This document shows, piece after piece, positions 22,069 through 34,299 of a stretch of 64,000 bases of DNA. The notes beneath the pieces were generated by a model, which saw nothing but the letters and a program-made list of their open reading frames with translations, was not told the DNA's origin and did no database searches. The position numbers and the translations under genes are program-made. Position 1 is the first letter of the stretch; each line of letters opens with the position of its first letter. Source of the stretch: Glebionis coronaria (taxonomy: Eukaryota; Streptophyta; Magnoliopsida; Asterales; Asteraceae); the NCBI GenBank assembly GCA_025667525.1, contig JANFOE010000588.1:62001-126000 (forward strand), given 5' to 3'.

Positions 22069-24303
22069 ATGGAGTACACATCTCTTACGGATAAGTCCAT
22101 CCTCTCGGGTACGGATAATCGTCCACCAATGTTGGTGAAGACTATGTATGAGGAATGGGCTTCCCGAATGGAACTTTATATGTTGAACAAGGAGAATGGA
22201 CATCTAATTTGGGCATCGGTGCTCAATGGACCATTAGATTATGGTACAGTGACGGAAGGTACGACTACTCGTCCTCGCACAACGGGTGAGTTGACTGGAG
22301 ATATGAAGATTCAAGATAAATGTGATAAGTATGCTACAAACATCATTCTCCAAGCCCTTCCTCCAGATGTCTACAAACTCGTCAGCAAACACAAAGTTGC
22401 CAAAGAGTTATGGGATATAATTTGCGTTCTAATGCAAGGCACCTCGTTAACTAAACAAGAACGAGAGTGTAAGCTTTATGATACTTTTGATAAGTTTGCC
22501 TATGTGCCAGGGGAGACTCTCAATGATTACTATCTGAGATTTACCCTATTGTTGAATGAGCTCAATATCTATGGCATGACAATTCCTACCTTTCAATTGA
22601 ACACCAAGTATTTGAACACTCTTCCTTCAGAATGGAAAAAATACGTGACGGATGTTAAATTGGCTAAGGACTTGCATAACACCAATGTGGATCAACTTCA
22701 AGCTTTTCTTCAACAACACGAATGCCATGTGATCGAGGCTCGGTTGTCTACACCTCAAGTTCATGATCCACTTGCAATGTATGCTTCTCAATAAAACATG
22801 GCTTATACTTATCAACAACCATCATACTTGCAGCAGCCACCACCACACATCTATCAGCAACCATCTTATCAACCACCAATGATGCCACAGCAAGAATATC
22901 AACAAAGTGTTCATCAACAATCTTTTCCACAGCAACCACAATATTAGACATTACCATCACAAGCCAACACTTCTCCATTGGGCTATACTCCTCAGCAAGG
23001 ATATTTTCCAATAGAAGCACAACAAGCACAAGCTTTCTACTCTAATGAACTTCCACCAATCCAAGCACCGGTCTTTGCTCCAAATGATACGCCAGCTGAT
23101 GTTCTAAACCATCTTACTACTTACTTGTCAAAACTTGTTGCAACTAGAGGATTTTCACCAACAAACAATCAGCTCCGCACCTCTTTAAATCTTCGACAAC
23201 AAGCCACTGTTCAAGATGGTCAAGTGACGGTGCAACCTATTCAGGGTAGGCAAAATTCATATGGACCTCCTACAAGGACTGGGAACAATCAAGCTGTGAA
23301 CTCTCAAGCTAGTGGAAATGGAAGTCCTATTGGTCCTAAAAAGGTTGTGACTTGCTACAATTGCCGAGGACAAGGTCATATGGCTAAGGAATGCAATCAA
23401 CCGAAGAGGAGAAGGGATGATGCATGGTTTCGTGAGAAGATGTATTTGGTTGATGCTCAGTCTAAGGGGAAGATTTTGGATTCAGAGGAGTTAGCATTTC
23501 TTGCAGACCCAGGGGCAGCAGATACTGAAGGCATTGCAGTCGTTTCTACTTCTAATGCAGATTATCAAGCAGATGATCTTGACGCATATGATTCAGATTG
23601 TGATGACATTCACTCTGCCCAAGCTGCTCTCGTTGCTAATCTCTCTCACTACGGTTCTGATGTCATCAGTGAGGTACCAATCACATCTAATAATATTGAT
23701 GATAACCAACATCAAGTTGGGCATGAAAATGACAACCTCGAACAGCATTCGGGAACTAGTAACTCAAATGATGTGGTACCCAATCCTACACATTTAAGTA
23801 AACCTCAACCAAATGCTACGACGGGTATGGAATCTTATGCTCAACATGATTTGTTCATGGTACCTAAACATATTATTGATCAAATGCATATGGCCCTCAG
23901 ACAATCCGTAGATACCAATTCCACCCTAACTGCTGAGCTTGCGTTGCATAAAGAAAAGGTAAAAGCTTTTGAAATGGTCCCTCAAGCAGAGAAAATAACA
24001 TGTACTGAATTTGACCAATTTTGTTTTGAAAAGATTGAACACTTGAAAGAAATAGAATCATTAAAAGCTAATCTTTCCAATGAATTAAAAGCAAAAGAGT
24101 CGGTTGTCAATGATTTTCAGAAACTTAAAATGGATTTCGAAACTCTCGAGTCTAAAAAGGTTGAATTAGAAATTAATGCTACCAAACTTCTTAAATTCAA
24201 GGAACAACAGCTTTTAAAACAATACGCTTCCACAGAAAAGGTTCATCTTTTAACTAAATCATTTCAAGAATTCGAACTTAAGTCTTCAAGATTTACCACC
24301 TAA
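22069..24303 (+). pseudogene. Copia Gag with zinc knuckle
   Basis: A single frame starts at ATG 22069 and is broken only by TAA at 22792-22794 and TAG at 22945-22947. The capsid domain covers 22069-22790 (WASRMELYMLNKENGHLIWA, YVPGETLNDYYLRFTLLLNE). A Gln/Pro/Tyr-rich segment follows (22795-23040), then a CCHC zinc knuckle (CYNCRGQGHMAKEC, about 23353-23394), an acidic spacer and the beginning of a long heptad-rich helical region (23930-24300). Gag would form the particle that packages element RNA. After TAA at 24301 the homologous reading continues one frame over. Confidence 0.88.
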
Positions 24304-24352
24304 TCCCGGTTATGCAAAACAAGCTCAGGAATATATTCCCGGTCTTTATGAT

Positions 24353-25384
24353 ATGACCATAATTGGCAAATCGAAAGAAGCACCTTTTGTTCGTAGTTCT
24401 GACGCGACACAGTCACTTGCGGATGAAACTCATTCTAAAATGTTTTCAAAATTCCATACAATTGATTATGATCAACATAACAAAGATCAATTTTCTAAAA
24501 AGACCCGCATTTGCTTACAGAAGGAATTAGTTGAATTGACAGTTCTTGTGCCACAAAGTTTGTCAAATGAAAACCCTCCTAGTACGTCTCCTACACTTGT
24601 CAAAAAGGATTTAACGAAGTTAATTCCACCGGTAAGTAAGCCGTCCGTTAACTTAAATGCGGTACACCAACACTTAGCCGATTTTGACAAGGACATTTTG
24701 GAACGTACGACGGCTTCGGCCATAACGAAAGGTGAATGGAACTTTGAGCACACTAGAGTTGCGTTTCGAGACGAAATTATTCCGTTTGTAAAGAATGTTA
24801 AAGCTTGTCTTAGTAATCTTGATCACGATTTGTATTTGGAAATAGAATAAGTTAAACGTGTTTTCAATGAAATGGATGATGCTTATGAAAACAGTTTACT
24901 TGAAATAGAACGAGTTTCACGTCAGAATGATCAGCTTCTGAAGCAAGTGATGTCTCATGATATTGTTTCTGTCTGTGTGAATAAATGTGTTGATAATGAT
25001 TCTATTGTGCATAATGTTGAATCTGTGGATAATGTGGTAGATAGTACTTGTCACGAATCTGACGCTGAATTTTTAAAGCTTCAAGATTCATATTCTTCGC
25101 TTTCAAAACATTTTGACGAGATTCAAACACATTGTATTTCACTTGAATGCAAGCAACAATTTATTCAAGAAATCTTTGAAACGTCATTCGAAGGTGTTAA
25201 TATCAATGATGCAAACTTTGAAAAGAATTTTTGATTGAATTTACAATCAAAACAGCGTCAGCCAAGTGACAAGGTTGCTAAGTCTTTGCCGATAGACATA
25301 GAGAATTCTAAGGAGCTTAACTATGTGAACGTACTTGAGGCCGTTGAGAATTTTAAACTTGATCTAGATAATCGAGTTTCCTAG
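24353..25384 (+). pseudogene. Copia Gag-Pol coiled-coil region
   Basis: The frame continues from Gag after a 1-nt shift near 24280-24300 (LQDLPPNPGYAKQAQEYIPG...). It shows helix-rich, Glu/Lys/Asn/Ser-rich sequence without a named domain, interrupted by TAA at 24848-24850, TGA at 25232-25234 and TAG at 25382-25384. Long coiled-coil extensions between the zinc knuckle and protease are a feature of Sirevirus-like copia elements. Function unknown; possibly particle assembly or interaction with host proteins. Confidence 0.7.
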
Positions 25385-25387
25385 ATT

Positions 25388-26569
25388 TTGTCCAAAGTTG
25401 ATAACTTAAAACAGAAACATACACGACTATTTGATTCAGTACAGCCCGAATGTGCTCATACCACTGCACAAAATCACTCTTTGATTGAACAATTGAATCA
25501 AAAGTCGGTGGAAATATATGATTTGAGTGAACAAATTTGTGATAAAAATCTGGCTTTGGCTAAGTTAAAGGAAACACTTCGTACTGTAAAAGGTAATAAT
25601 GTTGTGGATAACGCAGCCACTGTCTCAGCATCATCCTCTAGTGCAATCAAAAGGAACCTTATTGCCGTCACACCACTTAACAAGGGCCCTAGGACTAAAC
25701 CATCTCAAACGTTGGTCACTAAAGATAAGGCAGAATCAAAACCAGCTTCTAATATTCCCGTGTTGCCTTCTACAGGAGTAAACACCACTACTAAGGCTCA
25801 AAGATCTAATAAGAGAAACAAGAAGAATGATAGGATCTTGCCCCCATCTAGTAGTCAAGTGAAGAAGAAAATAGAAGCCCATCCTAGGAATGTTATTTCT
25901 GTTTTGAATAAAAAGAATCATGTAGCTAAACCTAAAGGCTCTGCGGTTGTGCAGCGTTCTAAGTCTACTTTGAATTCTAATTTGAAATGTTGGAATTGCA
26001 ATGAATGTATGTTTTCTAGTCGTCATGATTCTTGCCTTATTGACCATGTGAATGAGATGTATGCCCGGAAACATGGATTAGAATGGAAACCGACTGGGAA
26101 AGTGTTAACCCAAGTTGGCTGGATGTGGCGCCCCACTGGTAGAACTTTCACTATAGTAGGAAATACGTGCCCTTTGACTAGGATCACTCCCATTAAAGCG
26201 AAGAAAGCGTGCCCTTTAACTAGGTGTACCAAGGCTACCAAGACACAAGCGTGTCCTTTAACTAGGAACACTGACACTACTGTAGGAACCAAGTGCCCTT
26301 TAAATAGGTCTACTCCCACTGTAGTGCCCGCGAATAATCCAAAACCTAAGAAAGTTGGAACAGTAAAACCTGTTAGTGCTAAGTCTCACATTAGAAAACG
26401 CAGGATATCTAAGGGTCTCAAAAATGTTAGCAATTCTGATAATTCTATATCTGTATCTGCTAACACTCCAGAACCAATAGTTTCCAATGCATTGTCTACT
26501 GTTGTTATTGAAAACAGGTGGTCCAAATTGTTCTCTGGTATTTGGACTCTGGTTGCTCCAAGCATATGA
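25388..26569 (+). pseudogene. Copia linker with CPLTR repeats, ending before protease
   Basis: This is the same frame as the preceding block, 394 codons long. A coiled coil (NHSLIEQLNQKSVEIYDLSE) is followed by a Lys/Ser/Thr-rich basic linker and then a Cys-containing stretch (CWNCNECMFSSRHDSCLIDH), a variant zinc-binding segment widespread in these elements. Next come four repeats of CPLTRxT / CPLNRST (about 26165-26310). The frame then drifts out just before the protease, because a 1-nt shift lies between about 26490 and 26540. Role unknown, possibly nucleic-acid binding. Confidence 0.65.
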
Positions 26570-28512
26570 CCGGAGATCGCTCTCAGCTGAGAAATTTCGT
26601 CAACAAGTTTCTTGGTACGGTTCGATTTGGAAATGATCATATTGCAAAGATAATGGGTTACGGTGAATATCATATTGGGAATGTTATAATTTCAAGAGTG
26701 TATTACGTGGAAGGTCTTGGTCACAACTTATTTTCTGTGGGACAATTTTGTGATGCAAACCTAGAAGTTGCTTTTCGAGAGCATACTTGCTTCATTCGCA
26801 ATTTGGAAGGGGTTGATTTATTGAAAGGTACTCGAGGGAATAATTTGTACACTTTGTCTCTACAAGACATGATGGCCGCTTCTCCCGTATGTCTTCTCTC
26901 CAAAGCATCGAAGACTAAGTCATGGTTATGGCATCGACGGTTATCTCATCTTAACTTTGACGCTATTAATCACTTGGCGAAAAACGAACTTGTTCGTGGT
27001 CTTCCTAAACTATCATTTCACAAGGATCATTTGTGTTCCGCATGTACAATGGGGAAAAGCACTAAGAAATCTTACAAACCCAAGACGGAAGACACCAACC
27101 AAGAGAAACTTTATCTTTTGCATATGGATCTTTGTGGGCCAATGCGTGTTGAAAGTCTTAGTGGCAAAAAGTACATCCTCGTCATTGTCGATGATTACTC
27201 TCGGTTTACATGGGTGAAATTTCTTAAAGCAAAAAATGAGGAACCTAAATTGATCATCGGATTTCTCAAGATGATTCAATTGCGTCTCAACACTACTGTC
27301 CGACGCATTCGTACAGATAATGGAACCGAATTTGTGAATCAAATCTTGCCTGATTATTATGAAGAAGTTGGCATATCTCATGAAACATCCGTTGCACGCA
27401 CTCCGCAACAAAACGGTGTCGTTGAAAGGCGAAATCGCACACTTATGGAAGTTGCTCGAACGATGTTAATTTACGCAAAGGCTCCATTATTTTTATGGGC
27501 AGAAGCAGTATCAACAGCAGTGTACACCCAAAACCGGTCACTAATTCGTAAACGCCATGGTAAAACACCTTATGAGCTTCTCCATGGAAAAGTACCAGAT
27601 TTATCATATCTTCATGTATTTGGTTCTCTTTGCTATCCAAATAATGATGGTGACAATTTGGGAAAACTTCAACCAAAGGCTGATATTGGTATTTTCATTG
27701 GTTACGCACCCGCAAAGAAGGCATACCGAATCTACAACCGTAACTCTCGCAAGATCCTTGAAACTATGAATGTTGATTTTGATGAGCTGACAGCAATGGC
27801 TTCTGAGCAAAGCAGCTCTGAACCCGCACTGCATGAAATGGGAACCAGTAACATTAGTTCTAGTCTTGTCCCAAACTACCCAACTTCATCATCATTTATA
27901 CCACCTACCAGGAATGAATGGGATAAGTTGTTTCAACCGTTCTTTGATGAATTCTTTACTCCTCCAAGTATTGTTGCTCCAGAACCTGAGGTAATAGCTC
28001 CGGTAACCGAAGTTGTCGCTCCAGCAACCGAAGCACAATCAGACACATCTGCACCAACAATTGGTCAAGATATACCAACAACGAGTATTTCTCAACCAAC
28101 ACAAGTAACAACTACCCATGTCATGAATATTGATGATGAAGAGGATGACGATGATCACGATTTGGAATTCGCTCAAATGCGTGAACTTCCATTCTTTGGT
28201 GTACCAATTCCCGCCTCTAATCAAGCCGGGTCGTCCACCTCAGAAGAAGCTCCAACTACGGTCTACTCCAATCCACGGATTCGTGAACATGACAGCAAGT
28301 GGACAAAGGATCATCCTATAGATTCTATCATTGGTGACCCTAATCGTCTGGTATCCACACGAAGTCAGTTACAAGAAAGTGCATTGTTTTGTCACTTTGA
28401 TGCTTTTCTCTCTGAAGTTGAACCTAAGACATGGCAACAAGCCTTTACTCAATCCTGTTGGATAGAAGCTATGCAAGAAGAACTTAATGAATTTATACGT
28501 CTTGATGTATGA
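26518..28512 (+). pseudogene. Copia protease and integrase
   Basis: The protease active site DSG lies at 26545-26553 (WYLDSGCSKHMTGD). The GAG-pre-integrase/HHCC zinc region is at 26925-27050 (LWHRRLSHLNFDAINHL, LCSACTMGKS). The integrase catalytic triad is complete: D in HMDLCGPM (27127), D in IRTDNGTEF (about 27316) and E in NGVVERRNRT (about 27424). The copia C-terminal domain follows (LHVFGSLCYPNNDGDNLGKL, KADIGIFIGYAPAKKAYRIY) and then a long acidic linker. The frame stops at 28512 because GATGTAT is duplicated (28504-28517), which shifts the start of reverse transcriptase; a TAG at 28565-28567 also interrupts the restored frame. Confidence 0.9.
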
Positions 28513-28576
28513 TGTATGGGAACTTGTCCCATGCCCGGATCAAGTGCAGTTACTCACTTTGAAATAGGTTTACAAG

Positions 28577-29992
28577 GTGAAACTCGATGAGTTAGGCGGA
28601 ATATTAAAGAACAAAGCTCGACTAGTAGCTCGTGGATACAAGCAATTATTGGGCATCGACTTTATGGAATCCTTTGCACCTGTTGCCCGTTTGGAAGCTA
28701 TTAGACTATTCCTCGCTTATGCAGCCCATATGAATATGGTCGTCTATCAGATGGATGTGAAGACGGCATTTCTTAATGGTGAAATCAAGGAAGAGGTCTA
28801 TGTTCAACAGCCGGATGGTTTTGTGAATCCTAAATATCCTAATCTTGTGTACAAGCTTAAGAAGGCTCTCTATGGGTTGAAGCAAGCTCCACGTGCATGG
28901 TATGATCTATTGGCACAATTCCTCATTTCACAAGGCTTCGCTAAAGGCAAGGTGGATCCCACGTTGTTCATTCAGAAACGAGGTAAAGATATGATTATGG
29001 TACAAATATATGTTGATGATATTATATTTGCTGCCTCGACCCAAACTTTATCTGACGAGTTTAGGACACTCATGTCTTCCAAGTTTAAGATGTCAATGAT
29101 GGGCAAGGTATCATTCTTCTTAGGTCTTCAGATATCTCAGAGTCCCAGAGGCATCTTTATCAATCAATCCAAGTGTGCCCTTGAATCGCTTAAGAAATAT
29201 AAGATGGAATCTTGCGACCCCGTGGACACTCCAATGGTGGAAAAAACTAAGCTTGATGCAGATCCACATGGAATTGCTGTTGATCCGACACTTTATCGTT
29301 GAATGATTGGTACCCTTCTGTATATCACAGCTAGTCGCCATGATCTTCAGTTTGCTATCTGTATGTGTGCTCGGTATCAAACTCGACCTACTGAGTTACA
29401 CTTGGCTACTGTGAAACGGATCTTTCGATATCTTAAAGGAACCATTAATTGGGGACTCTGGTATTCGAAGGACTCTTCGATTGCGCTAACGGCATATGCA
29501 GATGCGGATCACGCGGGTTGTTAAGATACAAGGCATAGCACGAGTGGAACTTTGCAACTACTAGGAGATCGATTAATCAGTTGGGCATCGAAAAGGCAGA
29601 AAAGCGCTGTAATTTCAAGTACAGAAGCAGAATACATAGCTATGTCCAGTTGCTGTGCTCAAATTCTTTGGATGAGATCGCAATTAACCGACTATGGTCT
29701 AGGGTTCAACAAGATTCCGATGTACTGTGACAACAAGAGTGCAATTGCCTTATGCTGCAACAATGTTCAATTCTCCCGGTCGAAGCATATTGACATTCGC
29801 TACCACTTCATCAAGGAGCAAGTGGAAAATGGAGTAATCGAGCTTTACTTTGTTCGATCTGAGTATCAATTGGCGGATATTTTCACGAAGGCTTTAGATC
29901 GCGCTCGAATTGAATTTTTGGCCGACAAGCTAGGAATGAGAACTTTCTCGCCTGAGACTCTAAAGGAACTGGCAGATGAAGCGAAAGAATAG
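28577..29992 (+). pseudogene. Copia reverse transcriptase and RNase H
   Basis: One frame is broken by TGA at 29300-29302 (before MIGTLLYITASR) and TAA at 29522-29524 (after DADHAGC). The reverse transcriptase shows [48 protein letters not shown] and the catalytic YVDD (29009-29020). RNase H shows [31 protein letters not shown] and [13 protein letters not shown], ending at TAG 29990-29992. All catalytic motifs remain legible, in line with the low LTR divergence. The enzyme would copy element RNA into DNA inside the particle. Confidence 0.92.
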
Positions 29993-32841
29993 TGGTGGTA
30001 AAACTATTCTCCGTATCCTTGGTGATCATCTGTATATATTGTTTATATTTTTATCCACAAAAGCAAAATACAAAAATATAAAACCATATAAAAACCATAA
30101 AAATTAAAAATCTAGAAAAATCCAAAAATATTTTTACTTTATTTTTCAAAGGCATGTCTTTTGGTACGATAATATTTACGGCCTTAGAAATGTCGATTAA
30201 TATTGACACGGCGCCATAAATAGAGTTCGTACAAAAGTTGTAAATATTTCATAAAACATGCCTAAATGGCTTGTAGTTATTTCTGACTGCAACCCGGTTT
30301 TCACATTCAAGTCAAGTATTTCTTATGAAAGCTTTGGCTCACAACGGGAATTAATTTTCTCGGGCAAGGTTTACTGTAAAACCTTGTAAGGGATCAAGTT
30401 TACTTTATAACTTGGTCTAACATAAATCTATGTACGTTTCAGTGCATTTATTTGTTAAAACAAGAGAAGTCTTGTTTTTATGAAGCTATCATCTCTACAA
30501 CCATGCTATCTACAATTGGTATCTACATACTCGACGATGCGACTACTCAACCGACGACTACAGCTCTTTCAATAGAACACGGGTCAACAATTGAGGGGGA
30601 GCAATTGTCAAGCATTCAGAATCTTCGATGTCGAACGTGCCAAGTTCACAAGTTGGTGTCAAGACAACAATACCAATCGTACATGTGGTGTCAAGAGATG
30701 ACTTCAGACGTGACGAGGCGACCAACATATGCTGACAAGAACCATTTGATCTTATCATATGATGTTCTCATCTATCAGGTCCAACCTTGTCAATTCTTTT
30801 CTAATATGGTGAATATGTGATCATATTACAAATCGGTATCATATCTCATGCGTTTGATATCATGAAGATAAAACGGACTTGCATTTTTCTTCCCAAAACC
30901 TTTGTTAAAACTTCATTAAATCAATTGATATTAAAAACATCGATTGGGTTAATATTTTTAATATGGGGGAGAAAATGTGATTTAATATGGGATATTATCA
31001 CAAATGGTTTGACTTAATGTGTTGGCTCATCCCGACATGTGCGAAATGTTTTCGAATATCGTGGCATATGTTAAGGGGGAGCAAAACGGATTTTCATATC
31101 AAAATGGATTTTCATGGTGACATATACTTACCCGAAACCCATTTATTTCATGAAGATGAAGATTGTGGTGACATAAGGATGGTAGGATAGGTTAAGTCCT
31201 ATGATTCTTCCAGAACCGGAGGAATCTTCCCAAGGACATTCCATAGCTAGAAATAGTAGTCCTTAGGAAAGTTGGAGAAAGATTGTGAACGTAGCTGAAT
31301 GCCGACCAAGTACTTAAGTTAGCACTGGAACAATCACAACAAGGTGCTAGTTATGACGTATTGGTAAGCATTGAAGGGGTTGAAGAATGAAAAAGAATTG
31401 TAAAGATAAAGGGTGTAAAGAAAGAAGCCCTCCTTACAACTTTAGGCAGAAACCGGGTCAATACATATGCTATTGAGATCATTTTTAATGATGCTTGATA
31501 TTGAAGATAAGACATCATGGACCCAGTGATGCAATGCACAACCCATCCCAGCTAACTCAAATATCTCTCAAAAGGTATTTGTTTTAATCACACGGAGACA
31601 ACACGTTATCTATCGATTTATTCACTCCGAATAATTTGGTATTGAAAAGGTGGCACTCCTCTCCAGCCTCCGATCACTAAAATCCAAAATGCACGATCTA
31701 GTCTAGAGCCATTTGAGATCATCAAATATCTCATTAGGAAACACTTCCATAATTCGTTGCTTCTTCACACACTGTGAAAAGTAAGAAAGATTTTAAGAGT
31801 CCTACGCAAAATCTTCATGATCTTGCCTAAACCTCCGAGTAATACGAAAGTATTTACAATGAAGATGGAAATCCTTCTTGAGCGAATATCAAAAAGCTCA
31901 TGGTAGGTGACTTGTGCGATTCTTTATGAATCAAACTTGTGATAACTTGAAAGCAACAACTGTTTAATTTTTAACTGAATTTAAACACGTTCTAGGCCTC
32001 TACGCAATATCTTAGTGATCTTGCCAGAACACTCAGAGTGATACCTTAGTGTTCACAGTGATGAGTGGAAATCCTTCTAGTGTTAACCTCAAACAGCACT
32101 TGGTAGGTTACTTGCAAGATTCTATACGAATCAAGCTCGTGACAACTGGAAAGCAACGATGGTGCGGTTCTTAATTGAATTTCACTTGTTCCAGGAACAT
32201 GAATTGACGGCTTCAAATCATGTGGATATTATTATCCAAATGATTCACTCTTTATGTTCGCAGTCAGCTTTGGACGGTCGAATAAAGAGAACGGGTTTAC
32301 CCGCGAAATCCTGTCAGGAAGTTACTTAATTGAAACTATCCGTCACGGGTACGATATCTAATATCGTCCAATGGTCTTCACCGACCGGAGGTAAAATGTT
32401 ACCGATTTAGAATGAAATGTTCAAAGCCATTTCGTTCGTGTCTACTTATGTTGCGGCATTTGAAGACGGTGGTGTTGCGGAATCCAAGAAGAAGTCATCC
32501 CCGCATGCTTATACTTTATGCACTTAATACCTCATCAAATTCAAGAAAGCCTAAAAGTTAAGTCTTCCGCTGTATCGAACTCTGAAGCTTTCAAGAATTA
32601 CGAAGGTATAAGTATGTGGGACATGGTGTCACGAAGAGGCGAAGATCACAAGTGATGGATGCACGAGATCAAGGCAAGAGATTAATGCCCAAGACTGATA
32701 TCAAAGATCACATCAGCATGTTCACCAGAAAAGAAAAAGAAAAAGAAAGACGAAGACTACGAGCTCAAGAAAAGCATAGTATGCTAGGTTTATTATATTA
32801 TTGTAACTTGGGTAACGCCCTTGTTTGGAGTGACCTCCCTT
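29993..32841 (+). other. Copia 3' non-coding region with multiple polypurine tracts
   Basis: 2.85 kb between pol and the 3' LTR. AGGGGGAG occurs at 30594-30601 and 31074-31081, TGGGGGAG at 30964-30971, and the final AGGGGGAG at 32842-32849 directly before the LTR. Short frames (30452-30820, 32616-32843) have no recognisable domain, so an envelope-like gene cannot be claimed. Confidence 0.75.
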
Positions 32842-32851
32842 AGGGGGAGAT

Positions 32852-33171
32852 TGTTGGAAATACGTTTTACGTATTTAGAAGGATCGGTCACTCCAACGAT
32901 AGTCCATGTAATAGCTCGTACTTTAGTTAACTTTCTTTATTTATCAAACAAGTCAAAGCCTAGCCTAAAACATGTGTAGGCCGGCCCAAAGATGTAATCC
33001 CAAGCCCATTACAAGGCTTGGGTATATAAACCCTCTCCTTTGATGGAGAGGGTGTGTGGTTTCATATTTTACACATAGTTCTTCTTATTCTCTCTCTAGT
33101 TTTGTGTGAAATCCACCATCTCTCTATCTATTTCTCTCTCTAAAAACATAAGCAAGATTTACAATTCTACA
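32852..33171 (+). repeat. Copia 3' LTR
   Basis: Begins TGTTGGAAATACG, ends ACAATTCTACA, and is followed by the GTTTA target duplication. Confidence 0.95.
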
Positions 33172-33237
33172 GTTTAGTATAGTTAAAAAAATCTTTTTAT
33201 GACAAGTCTCTAAATTTTTAATGATATTTTCTCTTAG

Positions 33238-33345
33238 CAAACAAGCGATTGGTGTATGAAGAAGTTAAAAAGGCAGTTAGCGATGTCAATGGTTAAAGTG
33301 TCGAAGCTGTCTAGACACGGCCTAATGGAGATCATTAGAAAAAGG
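33238..33345 (+). pseudogene. RNE: RNase E/G homologue, exon between copia and CACTA insertions
   Basis: After an acceptor TCTCTTAG, the exon reads (S)NKRLVYEEVKKAV and, after a frame change near 33280, MVKVSKLSRHGLMEIIRKR, ending before GTATAA. It joins in phase to the exon ending at 20936 (DD + S), so the intron between them contains the entire copia element (about 12.3 kb). These residues belong to the RNase E/G catalytic core. The internal frameshift shows the gene was already or later inactivated. Confidence 0.85.
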
Positions 33346-33390
33346 GTATAAACACTTTATATTCGATAACACTACAATATTCGACCTCTT

Positions 33391-33990
33391 CCCTGGCCAA
33401 ATTCATGAGGTTTCCCTAGCCACATGTCGCCAGGGGAAGTGAATCCCTGGCGACATGTCGCCAGGGAAACGTCGCCAACGAAGGCTGGTTCGGGATTGTT
33501 TCCCTGGCGACTATTTCGGGTTTCCCTGGCGACTAAGTGGGCCCCGCAACTCTTTGGTTCAAAAATTGGTGCCACGCTGGATTTGGTGCGGGATAGTTTC
33601 CCTGGCGACATATGTCGCCATGGAAAGTTGGCTGATTAACAAACTTAAGTAAAAAATGATTATTAAACCTCACTTTTCCCTGGCGACATGTCGCCAGGGA
33701 AAGTATTCGTAGCGTTGACAAGTCAATGCCTGGCGTTGACAAGTCAACGTTGTGCTTGAGTTTCCCTGGCGACATGTCGACAGGGAAAGTATTCGTAGCG
33801 TTGACAAGTCAACGCCTGGTGTTGACAAGTCAACGTTGTGTTAGAGTTTTAGGGAAACTTGGCTGACTTTTAAGAAAGTCAAGCGAGTCCAAGTTTCCCT
33901 GGCGACATGTCGCCAGGGAAACTCTGATGACTTTTCTGAAAGTCAAGCGAGTGTATGGTTTCCCTGGCGACATGTCGCCAGGGAAACTTT
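33391..33990. repeat. CACTA left subterminal palindromic repeats
   Basis: About nine complete or partial copies of a 22-bp perfect palindrome, half-site CCCTGGCGACA, usually flanked by TTT and AAA (for example 33446, 33598, 33676, 33761, 33894 and 33959). Such repeats near CACTA ends are where element-encoded proteins bind in En/Spm. Interspersed are four GTTGACAAGTCAAC-type palindromes (33713-33836). Confidence 0.85.
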
Positions 33991-34299
33991 GACATTTTTT
34001 TAGCAGCCTGCACAGCAGGCTATTTCCAGATTTTTTCTGGAATTTTTCTGGAAAAAATCTACCAAAACCTGGGAATACAAATACAAAACCAGAAGATACA
34101 AATACTAAAAATCTACCACGAATCTAGTACCAAAACACAATAACATGTAACCTCTCGATCAATACAAATACATATGTCACAACTTGAGTACAAAGTTCCT
34201 AGTTACACTTATTAAACATGCAATTCGGGGTTTACAATCATTAAACTTGCATGCTAAGGTAGGAAAAACAAGACAAGCATACTAACCATTATTGCCATT

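Larger units (their letters stand above)
20960..33171 (+). mobile_element. Complete Ty1/copia (Sirevirus-like) retrotransposon with 5-bp TSD
   Basis: LTRs at 20960-21281 and 32852-33171 are near-identical (7 substitutions and one 2-bp indel seen by eye). Both sides are flanked by GTTTA (20955-20959 and 33172-33176). A primer-binding site matching initiator tRNA-Met (TGGTATCAAGAGC, 21284) follows the 5' LTR, and a polypurine tract (AGGGGGAG) precedes the 3' LTR. Order: leader, gag with zinc knuckle, long coiled-coil region, protease, integrase, reverse transcriptase, RNase H, and a 2.9-kb 3' region with further copies of AGGGGGAG. The 12.2-kb length, long coiled-coil segment and multiple polypurine tracts point to the Sirevirus group. 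About ten stops or frameshifts make it non-autonomous. It lies in an intron of the RNase E/G pseudogene. Confidence 0.93.

Noticed and set aside
30452..30820. Envelope-like gene of the copia element
   Set aside because: There is no signal peptide, membrane segment or recognisable similarity, so it is left as non-coding 3' region.
29993..32841. Endogenous pararetrovirus or other viral insertion in the window
   Set aside because: No movement protein, coat protein or caulimovirid motifs were seen; all reverse transcriptase regions fit LTR retrotransposons.
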